Assembly: GCA_947630305.1 (NCBI GenBank)
Contig: CANRHC010000006.1
Span: 1-42,712, forward strand
Source: an uncultured Bacilli bacterium
GTDB taxonomy: Bacteria > Bacillota_I > Bacilli_A > RF39 > UBA660
Reading direction: 5' to 3'
DNA: 42,712 bases
How positions within the stretch are numbered: position 1 is the first letter of the stretch; every line of letters starts with the position of its first letter. Made by a program: the position numbers and the translations under genes. Positions 1-7,383 of the stretch are shown here, piece after piece. The notes beneath the pieces are model-generated. The model saw only the letters and a program-made list of their open reading frames with translations. It did no database searches and was not told where the DNA came from.

Positions 1-61
1 CAGCCAAGAATATAGATTTTTCTCCTTTTACAACATCTTCATCCGAATAATTTATTTTCAT
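1..61 (-). CDS. 5' end of an unidentified gene (partial)
   Basis: The first 20 codons of a minus-strand gene that runs off the left edge. The ATG is at 61-59 and a GAGAGG ribosome-binding site lies 4-5 bases upstream. The visible residues begin MKINYSDEDVVKGEKSIF and end in LA. An SIFLAG-like opening occurs in nucleoside 2-deoxyribosyltransferase-like proteins, but twenty residues do not prove that. It is not prfB, the common downstream neighbour of secA in Firmicutes. Confidence 0.5.
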   Translation of the reverse strand, partial: MKINYSDEDVVKGEKSIFLA

Positions 62-79
62 TTGCACCTCTCAGTTTTA

Positions 80-129
80 AAAATAATTTTCCTCTTTTTC
101 AAAAAAGTGAGGAAAAAATGAGGAAAATT
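80..129 (-). terminator. Possible secA terminator
   Basis: AATTTTCCTC (85-94) and GAGGAAAATT (120-129) can form a 10-bp stem, with ATTTTT following on the minus strand. A second GAGGAAA copy at 109-115 can compete for the same left arm. It lies between secA and the next gene. The 25-base loop makes it a moderate candidate. Confidence 0.4.
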
Positions 130-196
130 TTCAGTTTTTATGGTTAATTTATACTTTTTTTAGATTATCAAATCCTGCAAACCCTTATAAAACCTA

Positions 197-2686
197 CTAC
201 TTTCCACAACAATTTTTGTATTTCTTTCCCGAACCACAAGGACAAGGATCATTTCTTCCAACTTTTTGTTCTTTTCTTATAGGCTTTCTACTTTCTTTTT
301 CTTTATGATCATTAGTAGACCCCTTAATAGTTTGCTTTCTTTCAGAATTTTGTTCAATATTAGCCTTTAATAAAAACTGAGCTATACTTTCATCAATCCT
401 ATTTAATAATTGTTCAAAAGTATCATAACCTTCCATAGTATAAGCTTGTAACGGATTAGTCTGAGCATATTGTCTTAAGAAAATACCTTCTTTTAAAGCT
501 TCCATAGCATTTAAATGTTCAACCCATAAAGAATCAATAATTCTTAAAGATATAGCCCTTTCAAATTCTTCAAAATTAGGAGCATCTTTAATCTTATCTT
601 CATAATCATTATTTAATTTTTCAGTTAAATATTCAATAACTTTACCTTCATCTAAATCTTTAATATCCGCAACCTCTAACTTAGAATTCTTCATAAAATT
701 AGTATTCATATATTCAACAATTTCTTTTAAATCATCTTCTGTTAAATATCCTTCAGGTTCAATATGCGCTGTAACTAAATCTTCAATAATATTTCTAAAT
801 GTTTCTTTAATACTATCATGAATACTTTCATTATTAATTATTTCATTACGTTGTTCATATATAATTCTTCTTTGTTCATTAACAACATTATCATAATCAA
901 GTAAATTCTTACGCATATCAAAGTTATTACCTTCAACTTTTTTCTGAGCTTGTTCAATAGATTTAGTTAATCTTTTAGAACGAATACTTTGCGTACCAGT
1001 CATTCCTAAAGCTTCAATCATTGTTTTAACTCGGTCAGTTCCAAACCTTCTCATTAAATCATCTTCAAAAGATACAAAGAATTGACTAGTTCCAGGATCT
1101 CCTTGACGACCAGAACGTCCACGAAGCTGATTATCAATACGACGAGATTCATGACGTTCAGTACCAATTACATATAGTCCCCCTAATTCTTTAACACCTT
1201 CACCAAGTTTAATATCGGTACCACGTCCAGCCATATTAGTAGCAATTGTAATAGCTCCTTTTTCTCCAGCTTTAGCAATAATTTCAGCTTCACGAGCTTG
1301 ATTAGTAGCATTTAATACTTCATGCTTTAAGCCTTCTTTTTTAAGCATTGCACTTAATCTTTCATTATTTTCAACAGAAATTGTACCAACAAGAATAGGT
1401 TGTCCAGTTGCATGTATTTCTTTAATTACATTTACAACAGCTTGATATTTACCCTTTTCTCCACTATAAATTAAATCAGGTAAATCTTGTCTAATAACCG
1501 GTTTATTAGTTGGAATACAAATAACATACATATTATAAATATTTCTAAATTCTTCTTCTTCAGTCTTAGCAGTACCTGTCATACCAGCTAGTTTATTATA
1601 CATTCTAAATAAATTTTGGAAAGTAATTGTTGCCATTGTTTGAGTTTCCTCATTAATCTTAACTCTTTCTTTAGCTTCAATAGCTTGATGTAATCCTTCA
1701 CTATATTGTCTACCATGCATTAAACGTCCTGTAAAAGGATCAACAATAATAACTTCTCCATTACTTACAACATAATCAACATCTTTTTTAAAACCAAAAT
1801 TAGCTTTTAAAGCATTATTAATATGATGTACTAAAACTGAATTACCAAACTCATATAAATTATCTAAATGAAAATGTTTCTCTAACTTACTAGCTCCATT
1901 CTCTGTAATACTAACATTCTTAGTTTTAGCATCTAAAGTATAATCTTCATCTTCCTTAAAATCTTTAACAGCATCTTGAGCTTCTTGATATAAATTTCTT
2001 GCATTTTGTTTACCACCAGAAATAATCAAAGGAGTTCTAGCTTCATCAATTAAAATAGAATCAACCTCATCAACAATACAAAAATTTAAACCTCTTTGTA
2101 CACGATCCTCTTTTCTAACAACCATATTGTCTCTTAAATAATCAAAACCAATTTCATTATTAGTAGAATAAGTAATATCACAATTATAAGCAGCCTGTTT
2201 CTCCATCGGATTCATCTCTCTTAAATTCAACCCAACAGTTAAACCTAAAAATCTAAAAACACTACCCATCCACTCAGAATCACGTTTAGCCAAAAAATCA
2301 TTAACCGTTACAATATGAACACCCTCACCAGTTAAAGCATTCAAATAAGTAGGCATAGTCTCAGTCAAAGTTTTACCTTCACCAGTCTTCATCTCAGCAA
2401 TATTACCATAATGAATAGCAAGTCCACCTAATATTTGAACATAATAAGCTTTTTCACCTATAACACGATAAGCAGCCTCTCTAACAGTTGCAAAAGCCTC
2501 AACCTTAAGATCCTCTAAATCCTCACCATTCTTAAGTCTATCCCTAAACTCTACAGTTTTATTCTTTAACTCATCATCACTTAAATTAGCCATAACAGGC
2601 TCTAAAGCAACAATCTCATCTGCAATCTTTTCAAATCTTTTTAATTCTTTATATTCGGAATCAATTAACTTTCTAAATATTCCCAT
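197..2686 (-). CDS. secA: Preprotein translocase ATPase SecA
   Basis: Motor ATPase that drives unfolded preproteins through SecYEG at the cell membrane. The full family architecture is present: nucleotide-binding domain with Walker A (MKTGEGKT, about residue 100), the DEVDSILIDEAR helicase box near 210, preprotein cross-linking domain, second helicase domain (GRGTDIKLG, LRGRSGRQGDPG), scaffold/wing domains, and a C-terminal zinc-binding SEC-C motif (CPCGSGKKYKNCC). Length is about 829 residues, normal for Firmicutes. The second in-frame ATG (2686) is chosen because GGAGG is 8 bases upstream of it but only 2 from the ATG at 2692, and because SecA proteins start MG(L/I)F. It is preceded by remnants of broken genes and is probably monocistronic or followed by the partial gene at the left edge. 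Confidence 0.98.
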   Translation of the reverse strand: MGIFRKLIDSEYKELKRFEKIADEIVALEPVMANLSDDELKNKTVEFRDRLKNGEDLEDLKVEAFATVREAAYRVIGEKAYYVQILGGLAIHYGNIAEMKTGEGKTLTETMPTYLNALTGEGVHIVTVNDFLAKRDSEWMGSVFRFLGLTVGLNLREMNPMEKQAAYNCDITYSTNNEIGFDYLRDNMVVRKEDRVQRGLNFCIVDEVDSILIDEARTPLIISGGKQNARNLYQEAQDAVKDFKEDEDYTLDAKTKNVSITENGASKLEKHFHLDNLYEFGNSVLVHHINNALKANFGFKKDVDYVVSNGEVIIVDPFTGRLMHGRQYSEGLHQAIEAKERVKINEETQTMATITFQNLFRMYNKLAGMTGTAKTEEEEFRNIYNMYVICIPTNKPVIRQDLPDLIYSGEKGKYQAVVNVIKEIHATGQPILVGTISVENNERLSAMLKKEGLKHEVLNATNQAREAEIIAKAGEKGAITIATNMAGRGTDIKLGEGVKELGGLYVIGTERHESRRIDNQLRGRSGRQGDPGTSQFFVSFEDDLMRRFGTDRVKTMIEALGMTGTQSIRSKRLTKSIEQAQKKVEGNNFDMRKNLLDYDNVVNEQRRIIYEQRNEIINNESIHDSIKETFRNIIEDLVTAHIEPEGYLTEDDLKEIVEYMNTNFMKNSKLEVADIKDLDEGKVIEYLTEKLNNDYEDKIKDAPNFEEFERAISLRIIDSLWVEHLNAMEALKEGIFLRQYAQTNPLQAYTMEGYDTFEQLLNRIDESIAQFLLKANIEQNSERKQTIKGSTNDHKEKESRKPIRKEQKVGRNDPCPCGSGKKYKNCCGK

Positions 2687-2745
2687 TTCCATAACCTCCG
2701 TAATAAATATTTTACCATAATATAAAAGAAAAAAGTACCTTTTTT

Positions 2746-2931
2746 CTATCTTTTTCTAACTAATAATTGTTCTTTATCAAAAAGATAACCCAAATCTTCA
2801 TAAAATTTTAAAACATTTTCATCATAATTAATAAAAATATCCTTAGCTAATCTAAACTCTAACATACCACTAAATATAAAAAACTTTTCCTTCAAAGATT
2901 TTATTAATTTATAAAAAATATCATATAACCA
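2746..2931 (-). pseudogene. Fragment resembling a GNAT acetyltransferase C-terminus
   Basis: An open stretch with no start of its own, entered directly after a stop, ending in a TAG at 2748-2746. Its tail (NYDENVLKFYEDLGYLF) resembles the usual GNAT ending in which NEx-x-xxFYExLGF precedes a short strand. A second fragment in another frame just upstream (HLYVDGSDECLYCAINW, about 2940-2990) may belong to the same broken gene or to the neighbouring Fic debris. Function is inferred only from this weak motif match. Confidence 0.3.
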
Positions 2932-2973
2932 TTAACCAATTTATTGCACAATATAAACATTCATCACTACCAT

Positions 2974-3300
2974 CTACATATAAATGAGCAAAATATAGTA
3001 GGATGTAAATATTGATTTCTTACCGTTAAAGGCACATTTTTCTCCATCAAACACAACTTCATTACCTTTTCTAAATTCACCAGAATCTAAAACAGTTAAA
3101 TAAGACATTATTCCATGTACATTTTTTAAATCTTTAATACTATAAAGATTAACATCATTCATTATTTCATAAGCATTATAAGCATTTTTCACTTCTTGAA
3201 TTTCTTTTTTAGAACCTAAAACTAATTTACAAACAATAATATCTCTAACCTGATTTTTTGTTAATTTATTATTTTCAATTGCAAGTAAAGAATGAACAAA
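2974..3300 (-). pseudogene. Truncated Fic-family protein remnant
   Basis: Fic proteins transfer AMP or related groups to target proteins and often occur in toxin-antitoxin-like pairs. The open frame extends upstream of its first ATG. At about 3200-3300 it reads LLAIENNKLTKNQVRDII and VLGSKKEIQEVKNAY, followed by NAYEIMNDVNLYSIKDL, HGIM and GEFRKGNEVVFDGEK. These match the N-terminal part of Fic/DUF4172-type proteins (inhibitory helix, then the approach to the active site). The frame stops at 2974 before the catalytic HxFxDGNGR motif, and no start or ribosome-binding site is visible upstream. What follows downstream is unrelated debris, so this is a decayed gene. Confidence 0.6.
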
Positions 3301-3373
3301 TTTAATTTAAACTAAAAATTATTTTTCATAAAAAACAATAAAGAACCAAAATGTGAAAAATGAATAATTAAAG

Positions 3374-3405
3374 ACATTCTAAAAAAACTAGCCTAAACTA
3401 GTTTT
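3374..3405 (-). terminator. hpf terminator
   Basis: AAAACTAG (3384-3391) and CTAGTTTT (3398-3405) form an 8-bp stem with a 6-base loop, followed on the minus strand by seven T residues. The stem overlaps the hpf stop codon. Confidence 0.75.
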
Positions 3406-3919
3406 CTAAAATAATACCATAAGAACCATCACTTCTTTTATACAAAACACTAATCTTATCAGTTTCACTATTCTTAAATAAATAAAAATCATGATCAACT
3501 AATTCCATCTGTAAAATAGCCTCTTCTTCACTCATCGGTCTTAATTCAACCTTTTTCCTTTTAACAACAATACTTTCATTTTCCTCTACTTCATCATTTT
3601 CCATTTCAAACTTTAAAACTTCCTTAAACTGTTTTCTAAGCCTAGTCTTATTTTTTCGAATCTGTCTTTCTAACTTATCAGATACTTTATCAATAGCAGC
3701 ATATAAATCATTATCACAAACCTCAGCTCTTAAAGTAAATTTACTAGCAGGCACTGTAACTTCAATAATCTCATCTTTATTTCTAACTCTAATAACAACA
3801 TAAGCCTTCATCTCAACAGGATTTTCAAAATAACGATCTAATCTACCTATTTTCTCATTAACATAACTTTTTATTGCTTCAGTTACCTTAACCTTATCCC
3901 CTCTAATATCTATTCTCAT
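3398..3919 (-). CDS. hpf: Long-form ribosome hibernation promoting factor
   Basis: Binds the 30S decoding region and dimerises 70S ribosomes into inactive 100S particles in stationary phase. The N-terminal S30AE domain spans about residues 1-100 (IDIRGDKVKVTEAI, then the basic RQIRKNKTRLRKQF run). A charged linker follows. The C-terminal dimerisation domain has the family ending PMSEEEAILQMELVDHDFYL. Both domains at 173 residues make this the long HPF typical of Firmicutes. The second of two adjacent ATGs is preferred because AGGTGA then lies 5 bases upstream and the protein starts like other HPFs. Its own terminator overlaps the stop. Confidence 0.95.
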   Translation of the reverse strand: MRIDIRGDKVKVTEAIKSYVNEKIGRLDRYFENPVEMKAYVVIRVRNKDEIIEVTVPASKFTLRAEVCDNDLYAAIDKVSDKLERQIRKNKTRLRKQFKEVLKFEMENDEVEENESIVVKRKKVELRPMSEEEAILQMELVDHDFYLFKNSETDKISVLYKRSDGSYGIILEN

Positions 3920-3969
3920 CATTTCACCTTCCTTAACATAATATTAACATAAATTCTTCTTAAATCAAA

Positions 3970-4000
3970 CAAAAAGAAAAAACTACTTATTAGCAGTTTT
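3970..4000 (-). terminator. Cold-shock gene terminator
   Basis: AAAACTACT (3979-3987) pairs with AGCAGTTTT (3992-4000) with one G-U pair. A T-rich run follows on the minus strand, just past the cold-shock gene stop. Confidence 0.65.
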
Positions 4001-4216
4001 CTAGTTGACTGAAGGTACAATTTCTTCTACATCTAATGCTTGTAGTCCTTTTGCTGTTTCAATCATCTTAAAGTCCACAACGCCACCTTCTTTTAAGGTT
4101 TTATAACCATCTTTTCTGATAGCTGAATAATGAACAAAAATATCTTCTAAATCGCCATATTCAATAAAACCATAGCCCTTCGCATTGTTAAACCACTTAA
4201 CTTTGCCTCTTAGCAT
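4001..4216 (-). CDS. Cold-shock domain RNA chaperone (CspA/CspB family)
   Basis: Single OB-fold cold-shock protein of 71 residues, expected to bind single-stranded RNA and DNA and act as an RNA chaperone. The nucleic-acid binding motifs are RNP1 (KGYGFIEY, residues 13-20) and RNP2 (DIFVHYS, about 25-31). The opening GKVKWFNNAKGYGFI is the family signature. A GGAAGGGAG ribosome-binding site lies 9 bases before the ATG. It has its own terminator and probable promoter, so it is likely monocistronic. Cold-inducibility is usual for the family but cannot be read from this sequence. Confidence 0.95.
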   Translation of the reverse strand: MLRGKVKWFNNAKGYGFIEYGDLEDIFVHYSAIRKDGYKTLKEGGVVDFKMIETAKGLQALDVEEIVPSVN

Positions 4217-4256
4217 AATGAAACTCCCTTCCTATTACATTTTTTACTGCTCTAAA

Positions 4257-4285
4257 AAAATCATAACTTATAAATAAGTAACGAC
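4257..4285 (-). promoter_or_regulatory. Possible cspA-type promoter
   Basis: On the minus strand TTGTCG is followed after 16 bases by TATGAT, ending about 40 bases before the cold-shock start codon. The 4217-4510 gap between divergent cspA and agrB holds nothing else clearly functional. Words containing CTTGTC and AAAATAATT recur on opposite strands near 4280-4295 and 4345-4370. Confidence 0.35.
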
Positions 4286-4452
4286 AAGAATTATTTTAAA
4301 ACTTTATATATATCATAAATATAAAAATGTCTTAAACAATCATTTTCTTGTCTAAAATAATTTTTTAAAAAGATTAAAAAACAAAAAAAACACTTTTAAA
4401 CAAATAAATTACAAACTTAAACCACATTTTATATTTTAAAAATTATTAATGC

Positions 4453-4500
4453 TATACTTTAAATGCTTTTGAAAAAAGTAATTCTAATGTAGTGAAAGGA
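4453..4500 (+). promoter_or_regulatory. agrBD -10 element and ribosome-binding site
   Basis: TATACT (4453-4458) is a plausible -10. No good -35 stands 17 bases upstream (TATATT), which would fit an activator-dependent promoter. GAAAGGA at 4494-4500 is the agrB ribosome-binding site, 10 bases from the ATG. Confidence 0.4.
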
Positions 4501-4510
4501 ATTATAATAA

Positions 4511-5116
4511 ATGAAAAAAATATTTATCGAAAAAGCATTAAATTATATAAAATCAAAAAAAATTTTAAATGATTTAGAAATCAAAAAATTAAAATATGGC
4601 TTAGAAGGAATGTATAACTTATTTACAAAATTAATAGTCATGATATTATTAGCTTTAATATTTAATTTATTACCCGAATTAATATTACTTATCTTAATCT
4701 ATTCTTTATTTAGATTATACGGTTTTGGAATACATGCGAAAAAAAGTTGGCAATGTTGGTTAAGCACAATTCCAATTTATATTGGAGGATGCTTTTTAAT
4801 AAAATATATTATACTGCCTAAAAAAATAACTTTATTAATATGGATATTTGGATTTATATCTTTCCTATTATTTGCACCAGCAGACACCAAATCAAGACCA
4901 TTAATCCATAAATCAAAAAGAATACGCGCTAAAATATTATCTTTATTAATATTAATAAGCATATTCATATTAAATTATTTCAAACCAAATCAAGAATTAT
5001 TAAATACTACATTATATGCCTTAATAATCCAAAGCATATCAATGAATCCCTTAACGTATAAATTATTTAAAGCACCTTATAATAATTATAAGATGTATCA
5101 AAAAACTACGGTTTAA
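4511..5116 (+). CDS. agrB: AgrB-type autoinducer-processing membrane endopeptidase
   Basis: Membrane cysteine endopeptidase that removes the C-terminal tail of the AgrD precursor and forms the cyclic signal peptide. Length is 201 residues with several hydrophobic segments. The catalytic pair is His75 and Cys82 in the run FGIHAKKSWQCW. The seven-residue spacing equals His77/Cys84 of Staphylococcus aureus AgrB, and Arg68 matches its conserved Arg70. The later APADTKSRPL segment is also typical. The gene runs opposite to almost all its neighbours and is followed 49 bases later by a small AgrD-like gene, so the pair forms a two-gene transcription unit. Start chosen by GAAAGGA upstream. Confidence 0.93.
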   Translation: MKKIFIEKALNYIKSKKILNDLEIKKLKYGLEGMYNLFTKLIVMILLALIFNLLPELILLILIYSLFRLYGFGIHAKKSWQCWLSTIPIYIGGCFLIKYIILPKKITLLIWIFGFISFLLFAPADTKSRPLIHKSKRIRAKILSLLILISIFILNYFKPNQELLNTTLYALIIQSISMNPLTYKLFKAPYNNYKMYQKTTV

Positions 5117-5165
5117 ATTTTTGAATAGATTTAAACAAGAAAAGAATAAGAAAGGAGTGAAAAAA

Positions 5166-5276
5166 ATGTTAGCAGCATTATTAAATGGTATTGCAAATAT
5201 TTTTGCAAATTCAGTTTCTTCTGCTTGTTTCTTCTTCTGTTTTGATGAACCAGAAGCAAATGAAGAATTATTATAA
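5166..5276 (+). CDS. agrD: AgrD-like cyclic peptide precursor (36 residues)
   Basis: A small gene directly downstream of agrB, with a strong AAAGGAGTG ribosome-binding site 7 bases before the ATG. The protein has an amphipathic N-terminal half (MLAALLNGIANIFANSVSSA), a core ACFFFCF at residues 20-26, and an acidic tail starting DEPE at 27. This is the AgrD layout of leader helix, Cys-led hydrophobic core, then a DE-P acidic recognition tail. It has two cysteines (21 and 25). A cut before Asp27 gives a six-residue Cys21 ring. A cut before Phe26 gives the usual five-residue ring ending in Cys25. The mature signal cannot be fixed from sequence. Confidence 0.85.
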   Translation: MLAALLNGIANIFANSVSSACFFFCFDEPEANEELL

Positions 5277-5282
5277 TATTTT

Positions 5283-5317
5283 AAAAAAACTGTAATGAAC
5301 AATCTTACAGTTTTTTT
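5283..5317. terminator. Shared bidirectional agr terminator
   Basis: AAAAAAACTGTAA (5283-5295) and TTACAGTTTTTTT (5305-5317) form a 13-bp stem with a 9-base loop. It has a T tract on the plus strand for agrD and one on the minus strand for agrC, whose stop codon starts 2 bases away. Confidence 0.85.
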
Positions 5318-5318
5318 A

Positions 5319-6575
5319 TTACCTTTTTTTAACTATTTTTAACTCCACTTTAAACAAATCATTCTTAATATAAGTTTTAATATTCAAATTACGCTTTAAA
5401 AATAAACTAAATAATCCATATCCATGACCATTATCTTTAGAAGTATACTTAAAATTACCTAACTTTTCTAAATCAATAAAACCAGCAAATGAATTAATCA
5501 AAACAACAATAATCTCATTTTTATTCTCATAAAACTGTAAATATAAAATCTTTTTATCACTTTTAACAGAAGATTCTAAAGCATTATCTAAAGTTATACC
5601 TAAAGATTCACATAAAACATTATAATTACGAGGAGTTAAATATAGAAAAATATTATCCCGTAACTTATTATCAACAACAATATTTAAACCTTCATTAATA
5701 TAATTATAAACTTTTTCAAAAACTAAACCACTAAGACCATCAGGAATATCTTTAACATTCTTAACCGTTTTAAACGAAGAATTATACTCTTTAATTAAAT
5801 CATCAATTATCAACTTAGCCTTCTTAGTCGAAACAGTTTTCAAACCTAACAACTGATTAATTAAATTATGCTTTAATAAATGATAATCATCAATAACTTT
5901 AATATAAAACTTATTATTTTTAAGAATCAAATCATTAGTTATCTTTAAACTAGCAATCTCATACCTACAATATAAAATATAAGTTATCAAAATAGTAACA
6001 CTAAAAAGAATCACAAAATTATAACCATTATTAATATTTATAATACATACAATATCTATCAATAAATAAACTAATAAAATTAAACTTATCTTAAAAGAAT
6101 TAATCTTCAAACTCTTAAACTTTACATAAAGATTAGAAATAATATGCTTAACATGAACATTTTTAGACATAAACTGCAATAAAATAGCCATAATAATAGA
6201 CGCAACTGGTTTCATAAGATCATAATAACTACTTACATCAACTACAAATACATTAAATAACGAAACAATTAACATAAAAAGTATATCAATACCTATACCT
6301 AATAACCATAAAATAAAAATATAAAAAACAATATCCTTAAAATCCAACTTCATCGTCCATTTTAAATACCAATAAAAATAGGCAAAACAAGTCAAACCAT
6401 TAATAGGAACCGACACAAAGAAACTCAAAAAAATTTCAAAAAAAGAATACAACAACATCACTAATATATTAATAGAATTAAGTTTAACACTTTTCTTAGA
6501 AATATTAGAAAACGCCGAAAATAAAACCAATTGAATAATCATAATTGAAATATAACTAATTAAATAAAAAAACAT
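5319..6575 (-). CDS. agrC: AgrC-type sensor histidine kinase
   Basis: Predicted receptor kinase for the cyclic peptide. The N-terminal 200 residues hold about six hydrophobic segments, as in AgrC. The cytoplasmic part has the HPK10-type phosphoacceptor region DDYHLLKHNLINQ (His236 most likely) and a GHKL ATPase domain with N box LGITLDNALESS (about 325-336) and G box NGHGYGLF (about 382-389). The ATG abuts the agrA stop codon (TAA then ATG), so the two are translationally coupled with agrA first. The gene converges on agrBD, unlike the co-directional agrBDCA order of Staphylococcus. Confidence 0.92.
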   Translation of the reverse strand: MFFYLISYISIMIIQLVLFSAFSNISKKSVKLNSINILVMLLYSFFEIFLSFFVSVPINGLTCFAYFYWYLKWTMKLDFKDIVFYIFILWLLGIGIDILFMLIVSLFNVFVVDVSSYYDLMKPVASIIMAILLQFMSKNVHVKHIISNLYVKFKSLKINSFKISLILLVYLLIDIVCIININNGYNFVILFSVTILITYILYCRYEIASLKITNDLILKNNKFYIKVIDDYHLLKHNLINQLLGLKTVSTKKAKLIIDDLIKEYNSSFKTVKNVKDIPDGLSGLVFEKVYNYINEGLNIVVDNKLRDNIFLYLTPRNYNVLCESLGITLDNALESSVKSDKKILYLQFYENKNEIIVVLINSFAGFIDLEKLGNFKYTSKDNGHGYGLFSLFLKRNLNIKTYIKNDLFKVELKIVKKR

Positions 6576-7283
6576 TTATTTCAAAATCTCCTTTCGATAT
6601 TTCTTAGACAACATCATAACCTTTTTACCATTATCTAATATAAAATAACCATCATTAAAACAATATTGAACAACATGATCCTTATTAGCAATACAACTAC
6701 GATGCATCCTAACAAAACGATCATCTAATTTATCAAAAACATCAGTTAATGTACTCACAATTTTAAAAGAAATATCTTTAGTATAAATAATAATCTTACG
6801 ATCTTCTTTATCACGAGTTATATACAAAATATTCTTAAAATAAATCTCTAAATCGGCATTTTTAGAATACACCTTCAACATCTTTTTATCAAACTTCTGA
6901 TTATAAATCAACTTTATATCATCCTCTAACCTTTTCGTAAAATCATGAAACTTCTCAATAAAATCAAAAACATCTAAAATATTACGATGCACCGTTTCAA
7001 ACATCTTATCATGACTAGTAATAAAAATAATTTCACTATCCCAATCATTATCCCTAATCATATGAGCAATATCAATTCCACTAACATTCCCATCCAACTC
7101 AATATCTAATATATATACTTTTCGATACAACTCCTCATCAATTTCTTTTTTTAAATCTTTATTAAATTTAGTATAGTATTTAACATCAATTTCAAAATCA
7201 TTTAACATCGAAATTTTTCTAATTACCTTTTTAACTATATCCTGAATATTTTTATCATCCTCAACTATAATAAATTTAATCAT
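6576..7283 (-). CDS. agrA: AgrA-type LytTR response regulator
   Basis: Response regulator of the agr two-component pair. The receiver domain (1 to about 125) shows the acidic pocket VEDD (residues 7-10), the phosphorylation site Asp60 in YILDIELDG, Thr89/Ser90 in FITS and Lys111 in FIEKF. The C-terminal LytTR DNA-binding domain (about 135-235) ends in the family-typical RFVRMHRSCIANKDHV. It lies directly upstream of agrC on the same strand. Expected targets are LytTR sites in agr promoters; one candidate lies just upstream of this gene. Confidence 0.94.
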   Translation of the reverse strand: MIKFIIVEDDKNIQDIVKKVIRKISMLNDFEIDVKYYTKFNKDLKKEIDEELYRKVYILDIELDGNVSGIDIAHMIRDNDWDSEIIFITSHDKMFETVHRNILDVFDFIEKFHDFTKRLEDDIKLIYNQKFDKKMLKVYSKNADLEIYFKNILYITRDKEDRKIIIYTKDISFKIVSTLTDVFDKLDDRFVRMHRSCIANKDHVVQYCFNDGYFILDNGKKVMMLSKKYRKEILK

Positions 7284-7311
7284 ATTTTACTCCTTCACCG
7301 TTTACTGTCAG

Positions 7312-7355
7312 TAATTATAACACAAAATTTAAACAAAAAGTACAGTTAATAACTG
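7312..7355 (-). promoter_or_regulatory. agrAC promoter with candidate LytTR operator
   Basis: The -10 is TATAAT (complement of 7314-7319). The -35 position, TACTTT 17 bases upstream, is weak. Next to it sits the palindrome CAGTTATTAACTG (7343-7355). The plus-strand word ACAGTTAAT at 7342-7350 fits the AgrA/LytTR half-site consensus. A weak -35 with an adjoining operator suggests autoactivation, which is inference. Confidence 0.45.
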
Positions 7356-7383
7356 CAAAAAAAAGACTCATTTCAAAGCCTTT
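7353..7383 (-). terminator. Terminator of the MreB-like gene
   Basis: On the minus strand AAGGCT and AGTCTT form a short stem (one G-U pair) around TTGAAATG, followed by a run of T. It overlaps the gene's 3' end and precedes the agrA promoter. Confidence 0.5.

Noticed and set aside
4217-4510. Small RNA or riboswitch between the cold-shock gene and agrB
   Set aside because: Repeated CTTGTC/AAAATAATT words exist, but no stable fold or known motif could be supported in this A/T-only sequence.
4777-5302. Minus-strand open frames opposite agrB and agrD
   Set aside because: They lie antisense to genes with clear family motifs and lack ribosome-binding sites; their composition is the mirror of the agr genes.
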